Shown: positions 36,950 to 46,247, numbered from the stretch's first letter. The stretch is DNA of 64,000 bases from an uncultured Draconibacterium sp. (GCF_963675065.1 NZ_OY775905.1:372001-436000); one strand, 5' to 3'. Notes: generated by a model from the letters alone, not told the origin. Numbers and translations: made by a program.

Positions 36950-37825
36950 ATGTTTGATAGATTTGTTTTAGCATCAAGATACCAACGGATTAGAGAGAAA
37001 TTCGACATGGCATCATTGCCTGAAGGAGAGGTTTTCGTTCCATCATTCAATATTGCACCTGATGATGAAGCGTACGTTCTTCTTCCTGAATTGACTCTTA
37101 ATCCTGAATCGTTAACAACAAACAAAGTTCTTCAAACAATTTTCATGGAACAAACACCAACACGTGTAATTAGAAAGATGCAGTTTGGACTTCTGGGCGT
37201 AGAAAAACAAACAAAATATTTCATAAGAAGCGAAGGTGACCGAAACCTAAAAAATGACCCACTCTACACAGGAAGCAAAGCCATCTTTTTAAACCACAAA
37301 TACAAACGAGTAATACGAAATAATAGGTGTTTGGTGTTAGCTGATGCATTTATTATAGGGATTGATGATATGCCATATTTGTTGTATTTAAAAGACCATA
37401 AACGACCTTTTGGCATGGCTGGACTGTGGAATGCCACAACCGATGAGAATGGTTTTAAAACGCATTCTTTTGGCATCTTAACCGTGCCAGCAAATCCACT
37501 GATGAAAAGGTTGGGTAAAGATAGAATGCCTGTTATTATTCCAAGTAACTTGGAAAGAAGATGGTTGAGAAAAGAAATTGAATTATCGCAGGTATTATCG
37601 ATGCTCAATCCTTATCCACATCATTTGATGAATGCTTATCCCATTTCGGATAAGATTAGGGATGTGAAACATAATATCTTGTCGGTTATTCAACCAGTGG
37701 GTAGGAGAATCTATTCAGAAAAAGTGGAGTTGCTGAGTCGAAGAAAAGCTAAAGTTCAACGGAATGATGATAACCTACCAAGTTGGGGAGAAACTACCCA
37801 GATGGGGCGGTCTGATAATGAGTAA
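36950..37825 (+). CDS. SRAP (HMCES/YedK-like) protein lacking the catalytic residues
   Basis: 291 residues with the SRAP fold (PF02586 type). Aligned landmarks are NIAPDDEAYVL, NRCLVLADAFI, MAGLWNATTDENG, FGILTVPANPLM and KDRMPVIIP. The enzyme normally needs Cys2 (MCGRF/Y), an Asn in the NAR segment, a Glu in ADGxxEW and a His in HxRMP. Here these read Phe2 (MFDRF), Phe91 (FIRSEG), Ile136 (ADAFIIG) and Lys190 (GKDRMP). It therefore should not form the thiazolidine crosslink to abasic DNA, but may still bind DNA. It heads an overlapping run of four genes. Start at ATG 36950 is supported by the match beginning at residue 1. Confidence 0.82.
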   Translation: MFDRFVLASRYQRIREKFDMASLPEGEVFVPSFNIAPDDEAYVLLPELTLNPESLTTNKVLQTIFMEQTPTRVIRKMQFGLLGVEKQTKYFIRSEGDRNLKNDPLYTGSKAIFLNHKYKRVIRNNRCLVLADAFIIGIDDMPYLLYLKDHKRPFGMAGLWNATTDENGFKTHSFGILTVPANPLMKRLGKDRMPVIIPSNLERRWLRKEIELSQVLSMLNPYPHHLMNAYPISDKIRDVKHNILSVIQPVGRRIYSEKVELLSRRKAKVQRNDDNLPSWGETTQMGRSDNE

Positions 37826-38507
37826 TTGTTCAGAAATTTTGTATATTAGTCCGAATCAGCCTTTAATAAACATTGAATCTCGAAATACACAAAAATTCAA
37901 GATACAGATAATGCAAATCAATAAAACATCAACAGAAACAATAGTAGAATCACTTCACTTATTAGCCACTGATTTGATTTTAAACAAGGCTATTTCAGTT
38001 AATGATTCCTTGTTTTCAATTATTGATTTGGAAGTATATTACTGGCATGATTTACATCAGGATGATTATGCAACAGGCGTACCACACTTAAAACCTTTTG
38101 GCGAATTTGAAGCACATCGATATGGGATTGACCTGTCGTTAGGAAACCAACTTGATTTAGAATTTGGTGGTATTTTAATTTGTGGGTTACGTGATGTTAA
38201 TAGTAAAAAGGTTTATCAAAAATCAGAGGTTAAGAATATCCTGTTTAATCAATTCAACTTAGGGAAAAATAGGTTTGAGTTAATCAACCATAAAACATCT
38301 TGGAGTTCTACCTTTAAATCCCAGAGGATGAATTTAGGCATAGCAGAATCAGATAATCAAAAACAATTTGAAAAGTCATATTACAAGTTCTTAGCAAAGG
38401 ATAATGCTATTTTTAAAGGCTATAAAAACAAGGAGACCATATTTCGGAATTCAGATTTGACTGATGAGGAAATAAAAGAAATGTTGGGATACAAATTGAA
38501 ACGATGA
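37818..38507 (+). CDS. Hypothetical protein in the SRAP-led operon
   Basis: The ATG at 37818 overlaps the SRAP stop by 8 nt and gives 229 residues; an internal ATG at 37911 (MQINKTSTETIVE) is an alternative that starts at the better-folded part. The core has LEVYYWHDLHQDDYATG, FGEFEAHRYGIDLSLG and EFGGILICGLRDV. I considered an alkyl-purine glycosylase-like fold because of the Glu/Tyr/His spacing but cannot support it. The ending ATGA overlaps the next gene by 4 nt, so the product is likely made in step with its neighbours. Function unknown. Confidence 0.6.
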   Translation: MSNCSEILYISPNQPLINIESRNTQKFKIQIMQINKTSTETIVESLHLLATDLILNKAISVNDSLFSIIDLEVYYWHDLHQDDYATGVPHLKPFGEFEAHRYGIDLSLGNQLDLEFGGILICGLRDVNSKKVYQKSEVKNILFNQFNLGKNRFELINHKTSWSSTFKSQRMNLGIAESDNQKQFEKSYYKFLAKDNAIFKGYKNKETIFRNSDLTDEEIKEMLGYKLKR

Positions 38508-39352
38508 TTTCAGACAGAGAAACAAATAAGATATTCTTATCGAATCGATTAAAACTTGATTATCCAAAGACATGTTCTGAAATCGAGCAGACCCTAATTA
38601 CATTTGGGATTCAACCAAATTTTCTTCCACAAACAAAGGACATCTGGGTAAGAGATTATATGCCAATTCAGGTAAATAAAGAAACGTTTATTGAATACAG
38701 GTATGACCCAGATTATTTGCAAGGCACAACGAAAAATACTCGTGAAATCAAAACATATCCTGATATGGTTTGTGATGCAATTAGTTTACCAACAAAGAAG
38801 ACAGACATAATTTTAGATGGAGGCAATGTGGTTAGGTCAAAAAATACAATAATCCTGACGGATAAGGTTGTTGCTGAAAATAAGAGAACTTACAATAAGC
38901 ATCAACTTTTGGACAAGTTGCATGAATTGTTTCAGGTTGATAAAGTTGTCTTAATTCCGTGGGATGATAAATGCGAATATGGTTATTCAGATGGCATGCT
39001 AAGATTCATAAATGACGATACAGTATTGATTAGCGGTTTCTATGATACTGCTGATTTAGAGTTAAAAGAATACCTATTAAAATCACTTAAAAAAGCGAAG
39101 TTAAACTGGGAGTGGTTAAGGTGTTTCAATAAAGAGAAAGAGAGAAATATAACATACATTAACTTTTTGCAAACCAAAGACTTGATTCTGATTCCAAAGT
39201 TAAACATTTTAGAAGATGAAGTAGCATTTGAGCAGGTATCAAAATATTATAATGATTATGCTGAGAACAATAGAATTGCTGAGGTTGATATGTCAGAAAT
39301 TGCCAAATTGGGTGGGGCATTAAATTGTATTTCGTGGACAATCAAGCAATGA
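38504..39352 (+). CDS. Agmatine/peptidyl-arginine deiminase-like protein with altered active site
   Basis: 282 residues of the guanidino-group-modifying fold (PF04371, PAD_porph). Motifs: KDIWVRDYMPIQ (Arg50, Asp51), LDGGNVVR (Asp105), EYGYSDGMLRF and the C-terminal GGALNCISW with the nucleophile position Cys275 kept. In this family the third motif normally reads GHxD; here it is GYSD, so the catalytic His is replaced by Tyr161 while Asp163 remains. It may be inactive or changed in specificity. Its start overlaps the preceding stop (ATGA). This makes it the second member of the operon with a missing catalytic residue. Confidence 0.75.
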   Translation: MISDRETNKIFLSNRLKLDYPKTCSEIEQTLITFGIQPNFLPQTKDIWVRDYMPIQVNKETFIEYRYDPDYLQGTTKNTREIKTYPDMVCDAISLPTKKTDIILDGGNVVRSKNTIILTDKVVAENKRTYNKHQLLDKLHELFQVDKVVLIPWDDKCEYGYSDGMLRFINDDTVLISGFYDTADLELKEYLLKSLKKAKLNWEWLRCFNKEKERNITYINFLQTKDLILIPKLNILEDEVAFEQVSKYYNDYAENNRIAEVDMSEIAKLGGALNCISWTIKQ

Positions 39353-39380
39353 TTAACTGATGTTGAGTAATGAATAATAT

Positions 39381-40337
39381 ATGATAAATAATCCAGACAT
39401 GGTAATCGGTTCTGTTTTAGGAGCTGAAGTAATTAAACCTAATTGGCATAAGGTATTTATAATGGGGAATACTGAATCGAAAGTTATTCAGCATGAATGT
39501 CTTTATGAAGGGAAAGCTGCTTATCAGAAACTTTATAACCACGTAATTTTTGCCCAAATAACAGTAAAAGGAGCACGAAATGAAGGTGACACTTATAAAG
39601 ATATTGAGAATACACCTACGGGGACTTTTGTAAACTACCTACAACCACGAGAACAACTTTTAGTGAGCAATAAAATCTGGCGTTATTTAGACCTCTATAA
39701 ATTCGAAGATTTGATAAAATCACAAACACTCTACTTTACAAGACTTGACCAGTTTTCAGACAACCTCGAAGGAGTTTCACCACTTAGTTGTATTAAAGCA
39801 ATATTGGCTGATAAGGAAAAAAATAAGGAACAAAAAAAAGAGGCTTTTAGACTCTACAAGATAAGAATGGAAAACAATCGAAAAGTTGGATTTGCATGTT
39901 GCTGGCACATTAATAGTGATTTAAACTTTAGCATGTGGGATATGTATGGTCAAAATTCAACAGAATCGATTTGCATCGAAACAAATTTAAAAAAGCTAAA
40001 TAAAGTTCTTGTAAAATCAAAACTCCCTTTTTTGGAAGAACCAGTTCAATATTTCAATGAACCTTTCTTTAATCAAAATGCATACTGGTTTCCTTCATTA
40101 TTTAAACGAGTGAAATATAAATATGAACAAGAATATAGAAGTATTCTGTTTGTACATGGATTTGATTTAAAAGGATTAAGAATCAAAATAAATCCAGAAG
40201 ATTTGATTAGGAGAATATATGTACATCCAAATGCTTCAAAAGAATTCTTTAAACAAATAAGAGAATTTGTAAAAGCAAATGGGCTTAAAATTCCAATTGC
40301 ACAAATAAGACCTAAAAACAGGTATATAAAACAGTAA
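39381..40337 (+). CDS. DUF2971-domain protein
   Basis: 318 residues. The first ~95 are an N-terminal extension. DUF2971 (PF11185) starts near residue 97 with IWRYLDLYKFEDLIKSQ and LYFTRLDQFSDNLEG, continues FACCWHINSDLNFSMWDMYG, and ends around YEQEYRSILF and IYVHPNAS. The domain is common in defence islands and prophages, but no biochemical role is established. It starts 28 bp after the deiminase-like gene and is probably the last member of the SRAP-led unit. Confidence 0.78.
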   Translation: MINNPDMVIGSVLGAEVIKPNWHKVFIMGNTESKVIQHECLYEGKAAYQKLYNHVIFAQITVKGARNEGDTYKDIENTPTGTFVNYLQPREQLLVSNKIWRYLDLYKFEDLIKSQTLYFTRLDQFSDNLEGVSPLSCIKAILADKEKNKEQKKEAFRLYKIRMENNRKVGFACCWHINSDLNFSMWDMYGQNSTESICIETNLKKLNKVLVKSKLPFLEEPVQYFNEPFFNQNAYWFPSLFKRVKYKYEQEYRSILFVHGFDLKGLRIKINPEDLIRRIYVHPNASKEFFKQIREFVKANGLKIPIAQIRPKNRYIKQ

Positions 40338-40368
40338 CAGCAACATTTAGATAATAAAAATTAACAAA

Positions 40369-41205
40369 ATGGATGAATTCATTGATAACATACTTAATCA
40401 ATTATGTGCAGAGGAATTAAAATGTGTAAAGAATATATTTGTTGAAAATGACGCAAACTATCTTCAAAGAATTAAGGAAATTGACCCTTTGCAACAAGCA
40501 ACAAACACAAATTTAGTTCAAGGCATTGCAATAACAATTCACGATAAAAATAAGGACAGCGATATTGTTATTAGAGAAGAATTATTGCAAACTCTTAAAG
40601 AATCATATTCTATTGTTGATGATAAATTGAAGGTTAATAAAAATTTCCTTCCCTCATTTAGGATTATTTTACATGAAGTTGGACATGCTAAAGATTTTAA
40701 AGAACGTGAAATCGAAAATATTTTTTTTGAAGAATCAAAAGGTTTTCATTTTAAGGACTATATATCAGTTTATGCATACAAATTTAAATCTGAATATTTC
40801 GCTGAGAAATTTGCAGTGACTAAAATTTTGAACCTGATTAATACATATAACCCTGAAAACTATTATTGTGAAAAAGAACAAATAAAACTTGAGTCAAAAA
40901 GAATAAAAAATGAATATTACACAAACAGGGACTTGCGGGTACTATCAAATAATGTTATTGAATTTGGATGGCAATATTTCTTATACCCAATGTCTCGCAA
41001 ACTTGGAGCAGAATCTGCCCAAAGTGACATCTTATCTAAAAAATCAGATTTTCTAACAACAAACAACAAACTTATTGAGGCTATAATGGAATATGGTCAT
41101 TCCAACCTTACAAATTTATTGTTTGATACGTTCAAATCCAAAATGTATGAATTTGGATTTAGAATTGAGTGCAATGATGAAGGTGATGCAATATTTATAA
41201 ACTAA
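40369..41205 (+). CDS. Putative zinc metallopeptidase-like protein
   Basis: 278 residues, soluble. The segment FRIILHEVGHAKDFKERE (residues ~98-115) has a gluzincin-type HExxH, with a candidate third ligand in FKSEYFAEKFAVTKI about 40 residues later. The rest is helical and unassigned, with NNVIEFGWQYFLYP and a C-terminal IECNDEGDAIFIN. It may cleave a regulator in the same way ImmA-type proteins do, but that is inference. It lies 31 bp after the DUF2971 gene and may belong to the same transcript. Confidence 0.6.
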   Translation: MDEFIDNILNQLCAEELKCVKNIFVENDANYLQRIKEIDPLQQATNTNLVQGIAITIHDKNKDSDIVIREELLQTLKESYSIVDDKLKVNKNFLPSFRIILHEVGHAKDFKEREIENIFFEESKGFHFKDYISVYAYKFKSEYFAEKFAVTKILNLINTYNPENYYCEKEQIKLESKRIKNEYYTNRDLRVLSNNVIEFGWQYFLYPMSRKLGAESAQSDILSKKSDFLTTNNKLIEAIMEYGHSNLTNLLFDTFKSKMYEFGFRIECNDEGDAIFIN

Positions 41206-41228
41206 ATAAACCATATTGAAAAACCAAA

Positions 41229-41576
41229 ATGAAACTAATCGATAAAATAGCATTTGCATTATTTATTGTAAATCTAATATTTCTGATAACAGTAGTTCTT
41301 TTGCCATTTTTTGCATTATTCTTCCCTGAAACATTTGACAAAGTTTTTTTTAGTGATAATAGGAGTATGTTTAATATGGTGGCGACTCCTTTAAATATGA
41401 TAATCTTCCTTTTCTGGGGGTATTGCATTTGGTTTTTATTAAAGTACGATAGGTATTCAAAATCAATATTTCCACTTTTCTTTCTTAATGCAATTTATGC
41501 CCCAATTTATTATTATCGAGTAAAGATTAAAAAGAGACCTCTTAGAAATAAAATCAATAATCAAAAGCATACATAG
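41229..41576 (+). CDS. Small membrane protein
   Basis: 115 residues with three predicted membrane helices: IAFALFIVNLIFLITVVLL (~5-23), the hydrophobic MIIFLFWGYCIWFLL (~57-71), and FPLFFLNAIYAPIYYY (~81-96). It then has a basic C-terminal tail (KIKKRPLRNKI). No family recognised. It lies 23 bp after the metallopeptidase-like gene. In defence loci such proteins are sometimes the membrane-disrupting partner; there is no direct evidence here. Confidence 0.55.
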   Translation: MKLIDKIAFALFIVNLIFLITVVLLPFFALFFPETFDKVFFSDNRSMFNMVATPLNMIIFLFWGYCIWFLLKYDRYSKSIFPLFFLNAIYAPIYYYRVKIKKRPLRNKINNQKHT

Positions 41577-41634
41577 CTGGAAGATAAATCATTAAATGAG
41601 AATGAGTTTGCTCAATAGATAAGAAAATATATGA

Positions 41635-42429
41635 ATGAAACGTCTTGCTACAATTTTAGATAAAGGAATCAATGTTGTTAAAGGTCTTTCAAATGAAGAA
41701 AGTAATTTAATTATGAAACATATTGAGCAAGTTCATGCATTACGTAGAAAGGTTTTGCAATTTCAGCAGATATTAAATATTTTTCAGGATATAAAGGTTA
41801 CTATAACTAATAACCCTCAAAATTTATCTCGACTGATAAGTGAAATGCTTTCAAATTTTAGGGCATTTCTTGATTATTGGGAAACATCCCTAAAGAAAGA
41901 ATTCAACAAAAATTCAATCCAAGTACAATCTTTTAAGAAAGCAACAAGTTTTGAATATGACAACATGTTTGATTATAGGTTCGTTTATGAATTAAGAAAC
42001 TATATCCAGCATTGCGGCATGCCAAACTTTTTAGTAAAGAGCATATTAGATATTAATGAAAACAAGATTTATGAAGTAGCATTAAATCCAAAAGAATTAC
42101 TAAATAATTTTAATTGGAAACCATCTGTAAGGAAAGACCTTGAGAATCGAAAAACCATGATAAACTTGTTGGAGACATTTTCTAATATGATAAAATCAGT
42201 TGAAAGAATTAATAATATTGCTCTGAATTGTTACGACATCAAGGATTGTATAAAATCATGCAGTTTTATACTTTCCTATGAAAAATATAGAATTGAGAAA
42301 TCAACTTTAGCGATAATTGAGTTTCCAAAAGGATATCCAGAAAAACTTGATGGAAAACTGTCGGTTCAAGAGCTACCATTTGCTTTAGCAAAACATTTTA
42401 TAGAACAAATAAATATCTATGAAAGATAA
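41635..42429 (+). CDS. Hypothetical helical protein
   Basis: 264 residues, almost entirely helical by composition. An N-terminal LATILDKGINVVKGLSNEES is followed by long amphipathic stretches, and FRAFLDYWETSLKKEF and YELRNYIQHCGMPNF in the middle. The RNYIQHC segment has the Arg-x4-His spacing found in HEPN-type RNases, but it is short and could be chance. No other motif is visible. It is followed by an attC-like inverted repeat rather than by another coupled gene. Confidence 0.5.
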   Translation: MKRLATILDKGINVVKGLSNEESNLIMKHIEQVHALRRKVLQFQQILNIFQDIKVTITNNPQNLSRLISEMLSNFRAFLDYWETSLKKEFNKNSIQVQSFKKATSFEYDNMFDYRFVYELRNYIQHCGMPNFLVKSILDINENKIYEVALNPKELLNNFNWKPSVRKDLENRKTMINLLETFSNMIKSVERINNIALNCYDIKDCIKSCSFILSYEKYRIEKSTLAIIEFPKGYPEKLDGKLSVQELPFALAKHFIEQINIYER

Positions 42430-42436
42430 AAATATG

Positions 42437-42535
42437 GTTGGGAACAAAGTGCTATATTGCGGAGAGGGATTAGGAGGTTTGCCAGCCGCTGCCCCGAAAT
42501 CCGCATTGTAAAAAGCACAATCCGTTTTTGTACAA
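42437..42535 (+). repeat. attC-like inverted repeat
   Basis: AACAAAGTGCTATATTGCGG resembles the start of the repeats at 7893 and 32311. Inverted segments: GTGCT (42449-42453) with AGCAC (42514-42518), and TGCGGA (42458-42463) with TCCGCA (42500-42505). Confidence 0.4.
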
Positions 42536-42558
42536 ATTTGAGTCGTCCTAAAATAGTT

Positions 42559-43449
42559 ATGGAAAAGAAAATTAAAACAGAGACAAAAAAACAACATTTT
42601 GTTCCTCGGACATATCTTAAAAACTTTGGATACAGGAAAAATGACGATTATTATTTAAATGTTTTCCCAAAAAACAAATCCGCTGACAATATTTTTGAGA
42701 GTAACATAAAAAATATTTGTGCAGAAAATCACCTTTATACTTTGAAAGGAGATATTGCATCAAGACAATTATTAGAAAATATTTATTCTAATGTTTTTGA
42801 GCACGAATATCCTGAATTATATGAAGTATTATCTAATGACAACATACATGAAATCACCATTGAAAAAAAGACCTCAATAGTGTCTGCAATTATAACCATG
42901 TTCTACAGAACAAAAAAATGGTTAAATCAGATTAATGATTTAAACAACGCAGCTATTGATAAGGTGTTTCAACTCAGCAAACAATATAATGTAGAATATT
43001 ATACTGACCCTAATGGGAATAAAGTGAGTATAAAGAATAAGTCTCTTAAAGAATTACAACAAAATAGGAAAGATGAAATTCGAATTCCATTCGTCTTAAC
43101 TCAACTTGAAATAGCACTTAAATTGATTGAGCTAAAGTTAAATGACAGTATATACGTTTTTAAAGTTGAAGGTGATATTGACTATGTAACGTCAGATAAT
43201 CCAGTATTTGCAGTAAACATTAATAAGCAATTGACAATGCCATTTGATGTAGATAATGCTTACTATCTGCCGATTAGCAATAAATATTTGTTATCAATAT
43301 TTCCTACGCAAAGTTTTTCAGCAAGTAATAAGATTATAAGAATGACTATGAGGCGAGAGCAAGTAGCAAAAATGAATAAAGTGCAATTAATGAATTGTGA
43401 TAAATTTATAATTGGAACAAAAAACGAATTAATTAATACAATAAAATGA
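42559..43449 (+). CDS. DUF4238 family protein
   Basis: 296 residues from ATG 42559 (MEKKIKTETKKQHFVPRTYL); the frame is open further upstream but that part overlaps the inverted repeat. The KKQHFVPRTYLKNF motif at residues ~10-23 is diagnostic of DUF4238 (PF14022), which continues with KNICAENHLYTL and ends with VTSDNPVFAVN (DNP motif) and FLPIS-like YYLPISNKYLLSIFP. DUF4238 proteins are widespread in bacteria and phages with no proven function; the conserved His, Asp and Asn residues suggest an enzyme. It is flanked by structured intergenic sequence on both sides. Confidence 0.8.
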   Translation: MEKKIKTETKKQHFVPRTYLKNFGYRKNDDYYLNVFPKNKSADNIFESNIKNICAENHLYTLKGDIASRQLLENIYSNVFEHEYPELYEVLSNDNIHEITIEKKTSIVSAIITMFYRTKKWLNQINDLNNAAIDKVFQLSKQYNVEYYTDPNGNKVSIKNKSLKELQQNRKDEIRIPFVLTQLEIALKLIELKLNDSIYVFKVEGDIDYVTSDNPVFAVNINKQLTMPFDVDNAYYLPISNKYLLSIFPTQSFSASNKIIRMTMRREQVAKMNKVQLMNCDKFIIGTKNELINTIK

Positions 43450-43602
43450 AAAAATCGGTATGTTACAAATTGAATACAGGTAGTTGCTGATTTTTACAGA
43501 CTGACAGGATTTCTTTTCGTAATCCCACCCGACCACATACGAGTGACTTTTAGCTATTAGCGTGAACGAACTGAACTAAGAGAACATTAAACAAATTTTA
43601 GA

Positions 43603-44586
43603 TTGAATAAAAGTGTAATACCTGACAAACGAATGCCTCACTTAGTTCTACTTGGTGCAGGTGCAAGTATAGCTTCGTTTCCGAATGGAGACAGAGATGG
43701 AAAGCAACTTCCTTTAATGAATAATTTGGTTCAAAAGCTGGATTTGTATGATATTATTCCAAATAAGTTTGAAAATCTAATTGATAACTTTGAAAGTTTA
43801 TATAGCAAAATTGCAAGCGATAGTGCATTAATTTCTATAAAAAATATAATTGACAGAAAAGTCTATGAATATTTTTATTATTTGGAAATACCTGAAAAAC
43901 CAACTCTATATGACTACTTAGTTTTATCACTTAGAAAAAAAGACCTGATTGCAACATTCAATTGGGACCCCTTGCTTTTGAAAACTATGAGAAGACACTC
44001 CCATATAAATAATTTGCCTGATATTGCTTTCTTACACGGTAATGTTGCTGTTGGTATTTGTTCTAAATGCAAAATAAAGGGTTACAAATACAATAAAATA
44101 TGCCATCATTGTTATAAGCCATTTGATGAAATGCAATTATTGTATCCAGTTGAAAATAAAGACTATAGTTCAGACAAGGCAATCAATGATGAATGGGAAA
44201 TTTTAAGAGATTATTTTAAAATTTCTCTAATGGTTACAATTTTTGGTTATAGTGCACCAGTTTCTGATATTGATGCTAAGAAACTAATGCTTGAGGCTTC
44301 TCTCGAAAACAAATCCCGTGTATTTTACGAACTTGAAATTATAGATATAAAACCCGAAGAAGAAGTTGAAGAAACGTGGAATGACTTCATTCATAACCAT
44401 CACTGCTCTATCCATAAGAATTTGAAAGAAACTTATTTGTGGTATCATCCAAGACGAACAACTGACGCATTTTTTGACGCTTATTTGATGAACAGTCCTT
44501 GGAATGATAATCCATTTCCAGAGTTTAATGACATTTATGAAATGCATCAGTGGATAGAACCATTATTAAAAGAAGAATTAAAATAG
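43603..44586 (+). CDS. SIR2-like NAD-binding protein
   Basis: 327 residues from TTG 43603; ATG at 43633 (MPHLVLLG) would remove ten unconserved residues. SIR2 landmarks occur in order: HLVLLGAGAS (nucleotide loop), LIATFNWDPLL (Asn/Asp motif), AFLHGNVAVG (catalytic His position), a four-cysteine zinc ribbon (CSKCK and CHHCY) and IFGYSAPVSDIDA. In phage defence, SIR2-like domains usually act as NADases that starve the infected cell, while those with a zinc ribbon resemble deacylases more closely. The next gene on the same strand is 80 bp away and may be its partner. Confidence 0.75.
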   Translation: MNKSVIPDKRMPHLVLLGAGASIASFPNGDRDGKQLPLMNNLVQKLDLYDIIPNKFENLIDNFESLYSKIASDSALISIKNIIDRKVYEYFYYLEIPEKPTLYDYLVLSLRKKDLIATFNWDPLLLKTMRRHSHINNLPDIAFLHGNVAVGICSKCKIKGYKYNKICHHCYKPFDEMQLLYPVENKDYSSDKAINDEWEILRDYFKISLMVTIFGYSAPVSDIDAKKLMLEASLENKSRVFYELEIIDIKPEEEVEETWNDFIHNHHCSIHKNLKETYLWYHPRRTTDAFFDAYLMNSPWNDNPFPEFNDIYEMHQWIEPLLKEELK

Positions 44587-44665
44587 AGCGATTATCACTA
44601 ATTTTAAAGTGCATAGCAGGGTATAGTATGGCATGCTTAAAAAACGATAAGAAATACAACAATAA

Positions 44666-46186
44666 ATGAATCAAGAAATCATTGAAACTACTAACCTTGA
44701 AAAAGAAGTTCCTCAATATCGCACTTGGTTTAGGTTACATGGAGATGTAATTTTTGTTTCTGTGATTTATCCTTCAAATTCGAACCGTAGGTCTCATTTT
44801 AGAAGAAAGACTAAGCCTGAAACTAACCAGAATAAAAAAGACAATGAAATGTGTCTTTGGCACTCCGACTGGCAATTCTCTAAAATTGAAAACGAATATG
44901 GCTTAGAAAAATCAGGAGCAAAAACCTATGAAATAACAGTAAATTTCAATGAGGAAATTCACAGAATTGATAGTGTTGTTAAAAATATCGCAATTGAATT
45001 CCAACATACTTTGAATGTATCGATTAACGAAATGGAATCTCGCTACACTGCCCATAAAGGATTAGGTTACGTGCCTTATCTGATTCTGGACTTTACTGAT
45101 TATTCTGCTTTAAATACGATATTAAGAATATCAAAGTTTAACTATAAAAAGTTAGATGAATATATTCTCAAATATAAGGGAGATGAAACGTTTAGTCGGT
45201 TTTTAAAGATTATAAGGAAGTGGTTTACTTCGAAGTATTTTAAAAATAAAAGTTTGTTTCTTGATTTTAGCGATTGCATAATCAGACTCGTTCCTAATGG
45301 AGTAAATACAATTTATAACTATGAACGAGAGTTCTTTATTAAAAATCTACTTCAACTCGAAACCGTCTTAGAAAATGATGAAGAAAATACAAAGAAGCTA
45401 ATAGCTAAACAGAAGGAGGAAGAAGAAATCGAGTTACAGTTATACTTAAAACAGGAAAAAGAAGATAAAATAGCACATAACAAGAGACAAGTTCTGGAAT
45501 CGCAGGATTATCACTATTTCAGAAAATGTGAATCAAATAAATATATTAGAGAAGCTATCCGTAATACCATAGGACAACCTGAATATGTTAGCTATTCTTT
45601 TAAACAAGACAGCTATTCAGGATATCACCGTAAAATCCATATTTATAGACTTCACAGTGCAATTGAACTTGAGCCACAAATTGAGATTCAATATGCCGTA
45701 ATTCGTTCTTACAATGACAATGAATATTCATTTCTGCAATCTAATATTGATGTAATAAAAAAAACTGGGGAGAATAACACTGGTATCAAAAGAATGTCTT
45801 TAAGACAAAAACCCAAACAGCGAATAAAATTAGTCGCAATACAAAATGAAATAGTTAAAGGTTATCTTCATTCATTTAATGATTATGCTCTATACACATA
45901 CAATGAAAATGAAGAAATTGAGAGCAAAGAATATTATGTTTTCAACAGAAAGGTAACTAAAACTATTTATAGCGAATTATCTGACTATTTTTCAACGTTA
46001 GGACATATGGAAGTTAAAAACGAGGATGCACAGAAAGTCTTAAAAGATATTCACCTCGAAGATAAATACCGCCATAATTTTATTGAATACATTACGCAAA
46101 ACTATTTTCCAGAAGACAAACTTGAAGATTATTATAACAAAAATGATGAACCCATGCCGTTTGGTGATGAAGAACTTTATGAATAA
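44666..46186 (+). CDS. Large hypothetical protein next to the SIR2-like gene
   Basis: 506 residues. The N-terminal ~95 have CLWHSDWQFSKIE. The middle (~100-250) is helical, including HTLNVSINEMESRYTAHKG and IIRKWFTSKYFKN, with a Glu/Lys-rich coiled stretch (~250-290). The C-terminal part is acidic and ends MPFGDEELYE. I recognise no family. Size and position suit the sensor or scaffold half of a two-gene system with the SIR2-like protein, but nothing in the sequence proves the pairing. Confidence 0.55.
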   Translation: MNQEIIETTNLEKEVPQYRTWFRLHGDVIFVSVIYPSNSNRRSHFRRKTKPETNQNKKDNEMCLWHSDWQFSKIENEYGLEKSGAKTYEITVNFNEEIHRIDSVVKNIAIEFQHTLNVSINEMESRYTAHKGLGYVPYLILDFTDYSALNTILRISKFNYKKLDEYILKYKGDETFSRFLKIIRKWFTSKYFKNKSLFLDFSDCIIRLVPNGVNTIYNYEREFFIKNLLQLETVLENDEENTKKLIAKQKEEEEIELQLYLKQEKEDKIAHNKRQVLESQDYHYFRKCESNKYIREAIRNTIGQPEYVSYSFKQDSYSGYHRKIHIYRLHSAIELEPQIEIQYAVIRSYNDNEYSFLQSNIDVIKKTGENNTGIKRMSLRQKPKQRIKLVAIQNEIVKGYLHSFNDYALYTYNENEEIESKEYYVFNRKVTKTIYSELSDYFSTLGHMEVKNEDAQKVLKDIHLEDKYRHNFIEYITQNYFPEDKLEDYYNKNDEPMPFGDEELYE

Positions 46187-46247
46187 AGAAAGTCAGTATT
46201 CTTAAATACTATGTATTATAACACATGACCAGTGAATACAGTAAATT

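Noticed and set aside
37818..38507. Alkyl-purine DNA glycosylase assignment
   Set aside because: Only loose resemblance in the Glu/Tyr/His region; required family motifs are absent.
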